Assembly (NCBI RefSeq): GCF_965227735.1
Contig: NZ_OZ245776.1
Location: forward strand, 5,952,001 to 6,016,000
From: Larkinella sp965227735
Lineage (GTDB): Bacteria > Bacteroidota > Bacteroidia > Cytophagales > Spirosomataceae
DNA length: 64,000 nt
Reading direction: 5' to 3'
The notes beneath the pieces are model-generated. The model was not told the origin of the DNA, searched no databases, and was given only the letters and a program-made list of their open reading frames with translations. A program made the position numbers and the translations under genes. Numbering within the stretch: position 1 is the stretch's first letter; each line of letters starts with the position of its first letter. This document shows positions 25,511-33,547 of this stretch, piece by piece.

Positions 25511-25870
25511 ATGGCTCAACTTTTGTTTTTGGATACGTTTGAATCCGATTCTGGAAATCTGACGGTGATTGAAAAAAATATGCCGGGATCGATCAAACGC
25601 GTTTTTTATATCTACGAAACGGAAGAAACGCTGCGGATTGGTCGGCGGTATCACCAGGCCTGGCACGCCATTCTGTGCCTGAACGGAAGTTGCCGCATTC
25701 GGGCGCAGAGCGGCTCGCAGTCAACCCGATTTGTGCTGGATGATCCCCGAAAATGCCTGCTTCTGGAGCCGGAAGACTGGCATCAGATTGAGGAATTGAC
25801 AAGTGGTGCCTTCCTGCTGGTGATCTCCAATGAATATGACGACCCCGCCGACTTTAACCCCGGCAGGTGA
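25511..25870 (+). CDS. FdtA/QdtA-type cupin (sugar 3,4-ketoisomerase-like)
   Basis: A 119-residue single cupin of the WxcM/FdtA/QdtA family. Family marks: SIKRVFYIYETEETLRIGRR with HQAWHAILCLNGSCRI (the family active-site histidine region), and the end DDPRKCLLLEPEDWHQIEEL with VISNEYDDPADF. Classical members isomerise dTDP-4-keto-6-deoxyglucose. Here no dTDP-sugar genes are near, and the usual R-G-x-H-A-H string reads R-R-Y-H-Q-A-W-H, so the substrate may differ. A 60-base gap leads to riboflavin synthase. Confidence 0.8.
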   Translation: MAQLLFLDTFESDSGNLTVIEKNMPGSIKRVFYIYETEETLRIGRRYHQAWHAILCLNGSCRIRAQSGSQSTRFVLDDPRKCLLLEPEDWHQIEELTSGAFLLVISNEYDDPADFNPGR

Positions 25871-25930
25871 AAAGGAATTCTTCTCCGCCACATCCTGTTA
25901 GCCGTGTAGTATTCAAGATAAAGCGTACCT

Positions 25931-26536
25931 ATGTTTACCGGAATTATTGAAGCAACCGGCGAGGTGACCGACATCACCGCCGAGGGAACCAACCTCACCT
26001 TCCATCTGCAGTCCCGAATTGCCCCCGAATTGAAAGTTGATCAGAGTTTGAGCCACAACGGCGTTTGCCTGACGGTGACGTCGGTGAGCGGAGACGCCTA
26101 TACGGTTACGGCGGTGGAAGAAACGCTGAAGAAAACCAATCTGGGGCAGGTTAAAACCGGCGACCGGGTCAATCTGGAGCGGTGTATGCCCGCCAACGGC
26201 CGGTTCGACGGCCACATTGTTCAGGGCCACGTCGATCAGACGGGAATTGTTACCGGCATTGCCGATCAGAACGGAAGCTGGCTGTTCGATTTTCAATACC
26301 GTACATGGTCTGATGATCCCAAAGAGAACAATATTACCGTTGAGAAAGGCTCCATTTGTATCAATGGCGTGAGTTTGACCGTTTTCAATTCGGCACCGGA
26401 TTCATTCCGGGTAGCCATCATTCCCTACACCTACGAGCACACGACTTTTCGCGACCTGAAGGTGGGCGATGTGGTCAATCTGGAGTTCGATGTGGTGGGG
26501 AAATACATAAAAAAAATGCTGGGCCTGTATCAATAA
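25931..26536 (+). CDS. ribE: Riboflavin synthase alpha chain
   Basis: A 201-residue enzyme that dismutates two 6,7-dimethyl-8-ribityllumazines to riboflavin. It begins MFTGIIEATGEV, the universal family start, and has the internal duplication of two lumazine-binding barrels: first with SLSHNGVCLTVTSV, second with GSICINGVSLTVFN. Between them is MPANGRFDGHIVQGHVDQTG. Full length. No FMN riboswitch is seen in the 60 bases before it. It is followed in the same direction by the PASTA gene. Confidence 0.97.
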   Translation: MFTGIIEATGEVTDITAEGTNLTFHLQSRIAPELKVDQSLSHNGVCLTVTSVSGDAYTVTAVEETLKKTNLGQVKTGDRVNLERCMPANGRFDGHIVQGHVDQTGIVTGIADQNGSWLFDFQYRTWSDDPKENNITVEKGSICINGVSLTVFNSAPDSFRVAIIPYTYEHTTFRDLKVGDVVNLEFDVVGKYIKKMLGLYQ

Positions 26537-26591
26537 CCGCCCGGCAAACCGCTAATATTGTGGTTTAACCCAGCGATCATACTTTGATTTC

Positions 26592-27380
26592 ATGACGAAA
26601 ATCAGCACCCGTTCGACGACCGACCTGCTTACCCACATGGGAATTATGCTGGGATTGGTAGCCGTTCTGTTTTTAGGCTTTTTCTTCCTGTATCTCCCGT
26701 TTACCACCCACCACGGTCAGACGATCACGGTTCCGGATCTGAGCCGGATGAATACGTCGGAACTGGAGGATTTTTTAAGTGACCACGACCTCCGGTTTGA
26801 AGTGGAAGATTCTACTTACGTGGCCGGTGCCGAGCCGCTGACGGTGGTTTCGCAGTATCCCAAACCCGGTTTCAAGGTCAAAGAAGGACGGAAAATCTAC
26901 ATCACCATTACGACCGAAAATCCGCCGATGATTCCCATGCCCAAGCTCGTGGATCAGACGTACGTCAGCGCGCAGTATGCGCTGTCCAGCAACGGGTTAC
27001 AGATGGGTAAACTGAAATATGTTCCCGATTTGGCGCAGGGTACGGTTTTGCAGCAACTCTACGAGGGCAAGGAAATTCTGCCGGGTACGCGGATTGCCAA
27101 AGGATCAAAAATCGACATTGTGGTGGGCGACGGCCTGGGCAATACTATGTTTGCCGTTCCGGACGTTGTAGGTAAACCACGCGACGAAGCCGAAATGTTA
27201 ATCCGGGGGTCTAATTTGCAGGTTGGCACGATTCTTCCTGTAGAAGATCCTGAAAAAGAAGTCGGCACGGTGGTTCGGCAAAACCCGGCAGCCCGACCCG
27301 GCGCCACCATTCGCGTGGGCGATGTGATTGACCTCTGGGTGGTTGGGCCGGTCGAAAATGATGACACGCAGGAAGAATGA
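26592..27380 (+). CDS. PASTA-domain membrane protein
   Basis: A 262-residue protein: a short cytoplasmic N-terminus, one membrane helix at 17-35 (IMLGLVAVLFLGFFFLYL), then three PASTA repeats of about 70 residues (QTITVPDLSRMNTSELEDFL; MPKLVDQTYVSAQYALSSNG; FAVPDVVGKPRDEAEMLIRG). There is no kinase domain, unlike Gram-positive PASTA kinases. PASTA modules bind peptidoglycan or muropeptides, so a cell-wall sensing or anchoring role is likely. Its TGA overlaps the ATG of the next gene by four bases (27377-27380). Confidence 0.88.
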   Translation: MTKISTRSTTDLLTHMGIMLGLVAVLFLGFFFLYLPFTTHHGQTITVPDLSRMNTSELEDFLSDHDLRFEVEDSTYVAGAEPLTVVSQYPKPGFKVKEGRKIYITITTENPPMIPMPKLVDQTYVSAQYALSSNGLQMGKLKYVPDLAQGTVLQQLYEGKEILPGTRIAKGSKIDIVVGDGLGNTMFAVPDVVGKPRDEAEMLIRGSNLQVGTILPVEDPEKEVGTVVRQNPAARPGATIRVGDVIDLWVVGPVENDDTQEE

Positions 27381-29287
27381 AACACCTTATAGCAAGCAAC
27401 AGGCGGGTTTTTTGTCATCCATCGGCTGTTGTCGGCTGGTTACGGTTGGTTAGTCATGCATGCAGCCCGGCGGTTTTCTATAGTCTGGTTTTCGTGGTTT
27501 GTGTCTGGTTGCCAACCGCTTCCGCGCAGATTCGGGTTGTCCCGATCGAATCCTTTCCCGATGCCTTCACACCCGCCAAACCGGCAACCGCCGGAGCCCG
27601 GATTCAAGCACTGAAACTGCCCTTTTTCGACGATTTTGCAACGGCAACCGACCGGCCTGACCCGGCACTGTGGCAACCCGGCAACGTCTACATCAACAAC
27701 ACACTCCCCATCAACCACCCTTCGCTGAATGTCGCGACGTTTGACGGGCTGAAAGCCAATGGAACACCCTACGATTTTCTGGATCAGGACGCGAACGGGC
27801 CCACCGATACGCTCACGGCCAATCCGATCGATCTGGCGGGTATGTCGGCTGCAGATGCGATTTTTCTCAGTTTTTACTGGCAACGCAAGGGCCTGGGCGA
27901 ATTGCCCGATGCCGAGGATTCGCTGCGGCTTCAGTTTCTGAACAGTGCCGGAACCTGGGAAACCGTCTGGAAACAGGAAGGCGACACGGCCAATAATAAT
28001 TTTACGCAGTCGTTCGTCGCCGTCAACCAGGCCCGGTTTCTGCACGCGGCTTTTCAGTTCCGATTCGAGGCCTTTGGCCGGACGTCGGGCGCGTTCGATA
28101 GCTGGCACCTCGATTACATTTATATGGACAAGGGCCGGTCGGCCACCAATCTGTATATCAAAGACATTGCGACCCGGCAACCGGTTTCGTCGTTTCTGAA
28201 ACGGTATTCGGCCATGCCCATGAAGCAATACCGGCTGAACCCCGTGGGTGAAACCGCCGATACGATCCGAACAGACATCGTTAATCTGTTCAATAACTTC
28301 AACTTTACGACCTATCGAACGGTTATCAAAGACCAGCTAACGGGTACGGTTTTTCAGCAATACCAGTCACCATCGGAAGGCATTGCGTCGCTGAGTTCGC
28401 AACCGAAAACCATGAAACCGCAACCACTGCCCGTCAGCTTTACAGCAGAAAAAGCGGTGTTGCAGACCCAGTTTGCGGTTCAGACCACCGATACGATTCC
28501 CGGCGTCAACCTTCGCCGGAACGATACGATTGCATCGGCAACGGTTTTGGATAATTATTATGCCTACGACGACGGTACCGCCGAAGCCGCCATTCAAAAT
28601 ACCCAGCGGCAGGGGCGGGTGGCCATGCGGTTTTTGTTGAACAAGCCGGATGCGGTATCGGCCCTTCAGGTGAGTTTTGCACCGGTGAAAACGAATCTAA
28701 CCGGGCAGGTGGCGGTTTTTAGCCTCTACGCCGACGACCGCGGAAGACCGGGCCGTGTGCTGTATCAGAAGGCCGCCGTCATCAGTTACGCCAGTTCCCG
28801 CAGCGGATTTGTCGAAATTCCGTTCGAGTATAGCGTGGCCGTTACCGACACTTTCTACGTCGGCTGGACGCAAGTGAGTGAAGACTATATTGTGGCCATC
28901 GGTTTCGATAAAAACAGCCCGTTCGGCAACCAGGTGTTTGAAGGCCGGGGTTCGTCCTGGGACCCCAACAATCCGGGCGGGGTGCCGATGATCCGGCCCG
29001 TGATGGGAACCGGAAAAGATGCTCCCATCACCGGGATTGAGGATGACGCGGAAGCCGCAACCCAACTGCTGGTATTTCCGAATCCCAGTTCCGGTGTGCT
29101 GATCTGGAAAAATCCGGCTATTCAGCAGATTGAAATCCTCGATCTAAACGGTCGGCTGTTGGTCAATGCTCGTCCGGCGGCTGGGCAAAATCAGCTAAAC
29201 GTCAATCAGTTAGCGGACGGTTTTTACCTCGTTCGGCTGTCAGACGGTAAAAAGACCGTGGTTCAGAAATTAATTATCCGAAAGTAG
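27377..29287 (+). CDS. Secreted protein with type IX secretion sorting domain
   Basis: A 636-residue secreted protein. The N-terminus contains a long signal region (hydrophobic VFYSLVFVVCVWLPTASAQ, cleavage near residue 50). The body is beta-rich, with two lectin/jelly-roll-like regions (FFDDFATATDRPD; YYAYDDGTAEAAIQN). The C-terminal 75 residues are a T9SS type A domain (LLVFPNPSSGVLIWKNPA, then EILDLNGRLLVN and DGFYLVRLSDGKKTVVQKL), directing export and surface anchoring. The ATGA overlap with the PASTA gene implies translational coupling. The function of the cargo is unknown. Confidence 0.85.
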   Translation: MKHLIASNRRVFCHPSAVVGWLRLVSHACSPAVFYSLVFVVCVWLPTASAQIRVVPIESFPDAFTPAKPATAGARIQALKLPFFDDFATATDRPDPALWQPGNVYINNTLPINHPSLNVATFDGLKANGTPYDFLDQDANGPTDTLTANPIDLAGMSAADAIFLSFYWQRKGLGELPDAEDSLRLQFLNSAGTWETVWKQEGDTANNNFTQSFVAVNQARFLHAAFQFRFEAFGRTSGAFDSWHLDYIYMDKGRSATNLYIKDIATRQPVSSFLKRYSAMPMKQYRLNPVGETADTIRTDIVNLFNNFNFTTYRTVIKDQLTGTVFQQYQSPSEGIASLSSQPKTMKPQPLPVSFTAEKAVLQTQFAVQTTDTIPGVNLRRNDTIASATVLDNYYAYDDGTAEAAIQNTQRQGRVAMRFLLNKPDAVSALQVSFAPVKTNLTGQVAVFSLYADDRGRPGRVLYQKAAVISYASSRSGFVEIPFEYSVAVTDTFYVGWTQVSEDYIVAIGFDKNSPFGNQVFEGRGSSWDPNNPGGVPMIRPVMGTGKDAPITGIEDDAEAATQLLVFPNPSSGVLIWKNPAIQQIEILDLNGRLLVNARPAAGQNQLNVNQLADGFYLVRLSDGKKTVVQKLIIRK

Positions 29288-29330
29288 CCCTACTTTTGCT
29301 TCTTCTGATGAATGACAAAACACGATTGAC

Positions 29331-29639
29331 ATGGACATTACCGTACAGGAACTGAAAGAACGATTGGACAAAGGCGAGAAAATCAACCTGATCGACGTTC
29401 GCGAAGAATACGAATTTGACGAAGATAATTTGGGCGGGAAACTGTATCCGCTTGGCAGTCTTCCCAGTCAGATCGACGAACTGGAAGACCTGCAAGACGA
29501 AGAAATTATTATCCACTGCCGGTCGGGAGCCCGCAGCGGTCGCGCACAGCAATTTCTGGAGCAGAATGGTTTTTCCAACGTCCGCAATCTCATCGGCGGC
29601 ATTCTGGCGTATCGGGAATATGAGCGGAAATCGCAATAA
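29331..29639 (+). CDS. Rhodanese-like domain protein
   Basis: A 102-residue single rhodanese domain. It opens MDITVQELKERLDKGEKINL and has IDVREEYEFDEDN, the active loop HCRSGARSGRA with the catalytic Cys at about 65, and the end VRNLIGGILAYREY. The cysteine is present, so sulphur transfer is possible. TACTTTTG at 29291-29298 fits a -7 element 33 bases before the ATG, with no good -33. The stop lies 13 bases from the long inverted repeat that follows. Confidence 0.9.
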   Translation: MDITVQELKERLDKGEKINLIDVREEYEFDEDNLGGKLYPLGSLPSQIDELEDLQDEEIIIHCRSGARSGRAQQFLEQNGFSNVRNLIGGILAYREYERKSQ

Positions 29640-29651
29640 TAGTTTGAGCAA

Positions 29652-29744
29652 TATCGAATAATGAATATTGAATAACGAATATCGAAGTAGGGGGCGAGAA
29701 GCTAAAGACTCATAATTTCGTCATTCAATATTCATTATTCGATA
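29652..29744. repeat. Long inverted repeat, ATATCGAATAATGAATATT word family
   Basis: Arms at 29652-29679 and 29717-29744 (28 bases each) are complementary with one mismatch and a 37-base loop. Each arm strings together related seven- to nine-base words (CGAATAATG, AATATTGAA, TAACGAA). The left end continues to CGAAGTAGG, as in the repeat at 36657. The right arm runs into miaA and contains its stop codon. Confidence 0.92.
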
Positions 29745-30647
29745 ATCAATAACCTTCAAGATTTCTTCTTCCTCCTCCGCCCCAAACCACTGATAATTTC
29801 CCTGATGGCGGAACCACGTCAACTGGCGTTTGGCATAGCGCCGGGAGTTGCGTTTCAACAACCGCACCAGTTCGGTCTCGTCATACGCACCATCCAAATA
29901 CTCGAAAACTTCCTTATAGCCAACGGTTTGCAAAGCCGCCGAATGCCGGTAGGGTAGGAGCGAGCGCACTTCTTCGATTAAACCGCTGGCGAGCATGGCA
30001 TCCATCCGTCGGTCGATGCGGTCGTAAAGTTCCGCCCGCGGACGATCCAGGGCAATGAAGATCATCTGAAACGGGCGGGGCGATGAAGAACCCGCAACCT
30101 CCTGTTTTCGGAACGAAGAATACGGTTTTCCTGAACTCAGGCAGACCTCCAGTGCCCGGATCACGCGCTGCGTATTTTGCAGATCGGCGGTTTCGGCATA
30201 CGCCGGGTCCAGCAGCCGGAGTTGTTGCCGCAACGGTTCCAGCCCTTCGGTTTCGAGCCGGTTCATGAGTTCGGCACGCAGGGCCGGGTCGGCTTGCGGA
30301 ACATCGTCGAGACCAAAGCAGACGGCGTTGATGTACAGTCCCGTTCCGCCCGACAAAATCACCACGTTCTTTGTCTGAAACAGTTCATCCAGCACCGCCA
30401 GGGCTTCCCGCTCGTATTGCCCGGCACTGACCGGGTTCAGAATGCTGTGGGAGTCAACGAAATGATGCCGGACGCCCTGCATTTCTTCCGCAGTCGGTTT
30501 GGCGGTTCCGATGGTGAGTTCCCGGTACAACTGCCGCGAATCCGCCGAGACGACGTCGGTTTGCAGCACCTTCGCCAGCCGGACGCACAGGCTGGTTTTT
30601 CCGACGGCGGTGGGGCCGGCAACGACAATCAATAATTTATTCGTCAT
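29721..30647 (-). CDS. miaA: tRNA dimethylallyltransferase
   Basis: A 308-residue enzyme that adds dimethylallyl to A37 of tRNAs reading UNN codons. It begins MTNKLLIVVAGPTAVGKTSL at 30647 with the P-loop; a longer frame to 30734 would add 29 residues before it. Other marks: VVSADSRQLYRELTIGTAKP, FVDSHSILNPVSAGQYER, SGGTGLYINAV, and VGYKEVFEYLDG. The last ten residues (VIDYRIMNIE) and the stop are encoded by the right arm of the inverted repeat at 29652-29744, so the natural C-terminus may have been replaced by repeat sequence. It converges on the rhodanese gene. Confidence 0.96.
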   Translation of the reverse strand: MTNKLLIVVAGPTAVGKTSLCVRLAKVLQTDVVSADSRQLYRELTIGTAKPTAEEMQGVRHHFVDSHSILNPVSAGQYEREALAVLDELFQTKNVVILSGGTGLYINAVCFGLDDVPQADPALRAELMNRLETEGLEPLRQQLRLLDPAYAETADLQNTQRVIRALEVCLSSGKPYSSFRKQEVAGSSSPRPFQMIFIALDRPRAELYDRIDRRMDAMLASGLIEEVRSLLPYRHSAALQTVGYKEVFEYLDGAYDETELVRLLKRNSRRYAKRQLTWFRHQGNYQWFGAEEEEEILKVIDYRIMNIE

Positions 30648-30698
30648 GGAGTAGAAACCAAATCCCTTTTTTAGCGTCTTAAAGGAAAGCAGGCGCTG

Positions 30699-30729
30699 TT
30701 TGGTAGAACTGCAAAAGTCTGTACCTTTC
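30699..30729 (+). promoter_or_regulatory. Candidate Bacteroidota promoter for the DUF4230 gene
   Basis: TTTG at 30699-30702, a 19-base spacer, then TACCTTTC at 30722-30729, one base from TAnnTTTG. It lies 21 bases before the ATG at 30750, in the gap divergent from miaA. Confidence 0.5.
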
Positions 30730-30749
30730 GTCAACTATCCAACTCTTCT

Positions 30750-31433
30750 ATGGAGTCTTCGAATACGTTATTCATTCTCATCACGCTGCTGTTGGGCGGT
30801 TTTGGCGGTGTTGCGGTCTCCAACTGGTGGCGCAAAAAAAAGGACAATCCGATCACCGACGTTCGCAAGGAGTCCACGATTTTGCTGGACCGGATCGAGA
30901 AAGTGTTTAAGGTGGTGATGGCCGAAGGGTATTTTACGGAAATTTTGAGTTATCAGGACGATAAAAAGTTTCTGTATTTCATAAATGATCCCAAAAAAGC
31001 GTTGATCATTGCGAAGGCCAAAGTGCTGGTTGGGTTCGACTTTGCGAAGATCCGGTTTCGGCAGCCGGAGTCGGGGGAGAAAAAGCTCATCATCGAATCG
31101 TTTCCCGAGCCGCAGGTGCTGTCGATCGATACCGACTACAAATTTTACGACATCGATCCCGGTTATCTGAATCACTTCCGGAGCGAGGATTACACCCGGC
31201 TGCTGGACGAATCCAAACAAACGATGCTCGACCGCGCGATGGAGAGTGATTTGCCCCGGATTGCCAACAACCAGATTCAGTTTATGATGTACCAGTTGGC
31301 CGAAACGATGGGCTGGCAGCTCGAATTACCCGAATCGGAGCAGCGCAAACTGACCGAACTGACACAGCAATACGACCCATTGAAAGCCGAACCCAAGGCG
31401 TTGCCGGGGGATATCCTGGATGAAGAAAATTAG
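30750..31433 (+). CDS. DUF4230 family membrane-anchored protein
   Basis: A 227-residue protein with an N-terminal membrane helix (LFILITLLLGGFGGVAVSNW) followed by KKK and an extracytoplasmic DUF4230 domain. The family segment VLVGFDFAKIRFRQPESGEK and YKFYDIDPGYLNHFRSEDY are clear. DUF4230 proteins are widespread and of unknown function. Its TAG ends one base before the next gene's ATG at 31435, so the two are probably translated from one transcript. Confidence 0.85.
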   Translation: MESSNTLFILITLLLGGFGGVAVSNWWRKKKDNPITDVRKESTILLDRIEKVFKVVMAEGYFTEILSYQDDKKFLYFINDPKKALIIAKAKVLVGFDFAKIRFRQPESGEKKLIIESFPEPQVLSIDTDYKFYDIDPGYLNHFRSEDYTRLLDESKQTMLDRAMESDLPRIANNQIQFMMYQLAETMGWQLELPESEQRKLTELTQQYDPLKAEPKALPGDILDEEN

Positions 31434-31434
31434 T

Positions 31435-33453
31435 ATGAAGACACATTTCGCTGAAAAAATGATCCGGAAGCAGGTTCACGCGGTGGTCCTGTTTTTATTT
31501 TGCCTCACCGCGACCGCCCAATTACCCGACAATGGCGTTGCTACCTGCCAGCATACGCGCCTGAACTATTTCGGGTCGCTGGCAAAATCCAGCCGGTCGG
31601 CGCGCATCCAATACCCCGGCGATGCAAGCATCGACGTGACTTATTACAAACTCGACCTGAACATCACCTACACGCCCAATTACCTACGCGGGGCTGCGAC
31701 GATCAGACTCACCAGCGCGGGCGATAACCTCAGCCGGTTTTTCCTGGATTTAGCCAATGAGATGAGGGCGGATTCGGTGAAAACCGGGACCCAAAATCTC
31801 GCGTTTTCGCAGGAAAACAACCAGCTTTCCATTACGCCCACCCAGCCACTGAGCAAAGGTCAGAGGCTGACCGTAACGGTATATTACCAGGGAAAACCGG
31901 GCGCAACGGGTTTAGGCAGCTTTACGTTTGGTACGCATGGTTCTCAAAACCAACCGGCTATCTGGAGTTTGAGTGAGCCCTATGGTGCCCGCGACTGGTT
32001 TCCCTGCAAGGATTCCCCCGCCGACAAGGCCGATTCGTCGGATGTCTGGATTACGGCCCCGAAGCCCTTTGTTTCGGTTTCGAACGGACGGCTGGAACAG
32101 GTCATCGACAACGCCGACAGCACGCGTACGTACCGCTGGCGAAACCGCTATCCGATTGCCAACTACCTGATTTCGGTGGCCATGTCGAATTACGTTCTCT
32201 ACGAGCAGACGTTCCGCTCATCGCCCACGGATTCGATGCCGGTGACGCACTACCTTTACCCCGAAGCCCTGACCGACAACGTGCGAAGAACGCTGGACCA
32301 GACCACGGCCATGCTGGCGGTGTTTACGAACTACTTTGGGCCGTATCCGTTTTTGAAGGAAAAATACGGCCACGCGCAATTCGGCTGGGGTGGAGGCATG
32401 GAGCACCAGACCATCAGCTCGATGGGGGCATTCAACACCGATCTGATTGCGCACGAACTGGCGCATCAGTGGTTTGGCAACAAGATCACCTGCAAAACCT
32501 GGGAACACATCTGGCTCAATGAAGGCTTTGCGTCCTACGCGGAAGTGCTCTACCGGGAATCCGTCGGCGGAACGCCCGCGCTTCGTTCCTACATGAATTC
32601 GTATATGCTGCTGGCTCGTCGGGCACGCGGGACGCTGTTTGTGCAGGATCTGGACAACGTGAATAACATCTTCGATTCCAACCGGACGTATTACAAGGGC
32701 GCCACCGTCCTGCACATGCTTCGGGGTATCGTGGGCGATCAGAAATTCCGGGAGATTTTGCAGAAATATGCCGCTTCGGAGTTTGCCTACAAAGCCGCTA
32801 CCACTGAGGATTTTGCCGCCATTGCGTCGCAGGTCTACGGAAAACCGCTCGACTATTTTTTCAGGCAGTGGATTTACGGCGAGAATTACCCGACCTACCG
32901 CGTGAAATGGAGCAGCGGAGCCCTGGCGGGTCAAGCCAATCAATACCGGGTGAACCTGCGCCTGGAGCAAACCACCGGCACGGCCAACCCAGCTTTTTTC
33001 ACGATGCCGGTGCCGGTTTTGGTGAAAACACCGGTGGGCGATACCCTGATTACCGTCGTAAACAACACTGCCGACCAGACGTTCGAGCTTATCGTGAAAG
33101 GACAACCGACTGAAATTCAAATTGATCCGAATAACTGGATTTTGAAACAGGTCGAAGTGACGGAAGTTATTACGGCCCTGAACGACCCGGTTCCGGCGAC
33201 GCAACTGACGGTTTTGCCCAATCCCGCCCGCGATCAGCTAACGGCCCAAATCGATGTGGCCGGGGCGTTTACGGGGCGGCTGGTGTTGACCAATTTGGCG
33301 GGGCAGGAAGTCGTTACCCTGTCCGACCGGCCTTTTACCAGCGGACGGCATACGGTTACCTGGCCGGTGTTTCACCTGGCGGCCGGACGCTACAACCTAA
33401 CGCTGACCACCGGCGACCGGCGGCTGACAAAAGCGGTTTTAATCGCTAGATAA
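31435..33453 (+). CDS. M1 family zinc aminopeptidase with T9SS sorting domain
   Basis: A 672-residue secreted metallopeptidase. The signal is MIRKQVHAVVLFLFCLTATAQ at the N-terminus; starts at 31420, 31435 and 31459 are all possible and 31435 is chosen as the first not overlapping the upstream gene. The exopeptidase motif reads GWGGGMEHQTISS, and the zinc site is HELAHQWFGNKITCKTWEHI with downstream WLNEGFASYAE, all catalytic residues intact. The C-terminal 85 residues are a T9SS type A domain (LTVLPNPARDQLTAQI, LTNLAGQEVVTL, GRYNLTLTTGDRRLTKAVLI). It would act on the cell surface or in the medium. Confidence 0.93.
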   Translation: MKTHFAEKMIRKQVHAVVLFLFCLTATAQLPDNGVATCQHTRLNYFGSLAKSSRSARIQYPGDASIDVTYYKLDLNITYTPNYLRGAATIRLTSAGDNLSRFFLDLANEMRADSVKTGTQNLAFSQENNQLSITPTQPLSKGQRLTVTVYYQGKPGATGLGSFTFGTHGSQNQPAIWSLSEPYGARDWFPCKDSPADKADSSDVWITAPKPFVSVSNGRLEQVIDNADSTRTYRWRNRYPIANYLISVAMSNYVLYEQTFRSSPTDSMPVTHYLYPEALTDNVRRTLDQTTAMLAVFTNYFGPYPFLKEKYGHAQFGWGGGMEHQTISSMGAFNTDLIAHELAHQWFGNKITCKTWEHIWLNEGFASYAEVLYRESVGGTPALRSYMNSYMLLARRARGTLFVQDLDNVNNIFDSNRTYYKGATVLHMLRGIVGDQKFREILQKYAASEFAYKAATTEDFAAIASQVYGKPLDYFFRQWIYGENYPTYRVKWSSGALAGQANQYRVNLRLEQTTGTANPAFFTMPVPVLVKTPVGDTLITVVNNTADQTFELIVKGQPTEIQIDPNNWILKQVEVTEVITALNDPVPATQLTVLPNPARDQLTAQIDVAGAFTGRLVLTNLAGQEVVTLSDRPFTSGRHTVTWPVFHLAAGRYNLTLTTGDRRLTKAVLIAR

Positions 33454-33467
33454 AGGGAATGTAAAAC

Positions 33468-33539
33468 ATCAAATGATGAATACTAAATGTAAAGGTGAAT
33501 AGCGCAGGCTACTTTTACATTCAGCATTCATCATTTGAT
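33468..33539. repeat. Long inverted repeat, ATCAAATGATGAAT word family
   Basis: Arms at 33468-33496 and 33511-33539 (29 bases) are complementary at 26 positions, with a 14-base loop. The words ATGATGAAT and AATGTAAA repeat within. It fills the gap between the convergent stops of the M1 peptidase and the BNR gene. The word GATGAATAGCG-like at its inner edge recurs inside mutA near 43495. Confidence 0.9.
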
Positions 33540-33547
33540 ATTTGAAA

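Noticed and set aside
25871..25930. FMN riboswitch before riboflavin synthase
   Set aside because: The gap is only 60 bases and shows no conserved RFN element.
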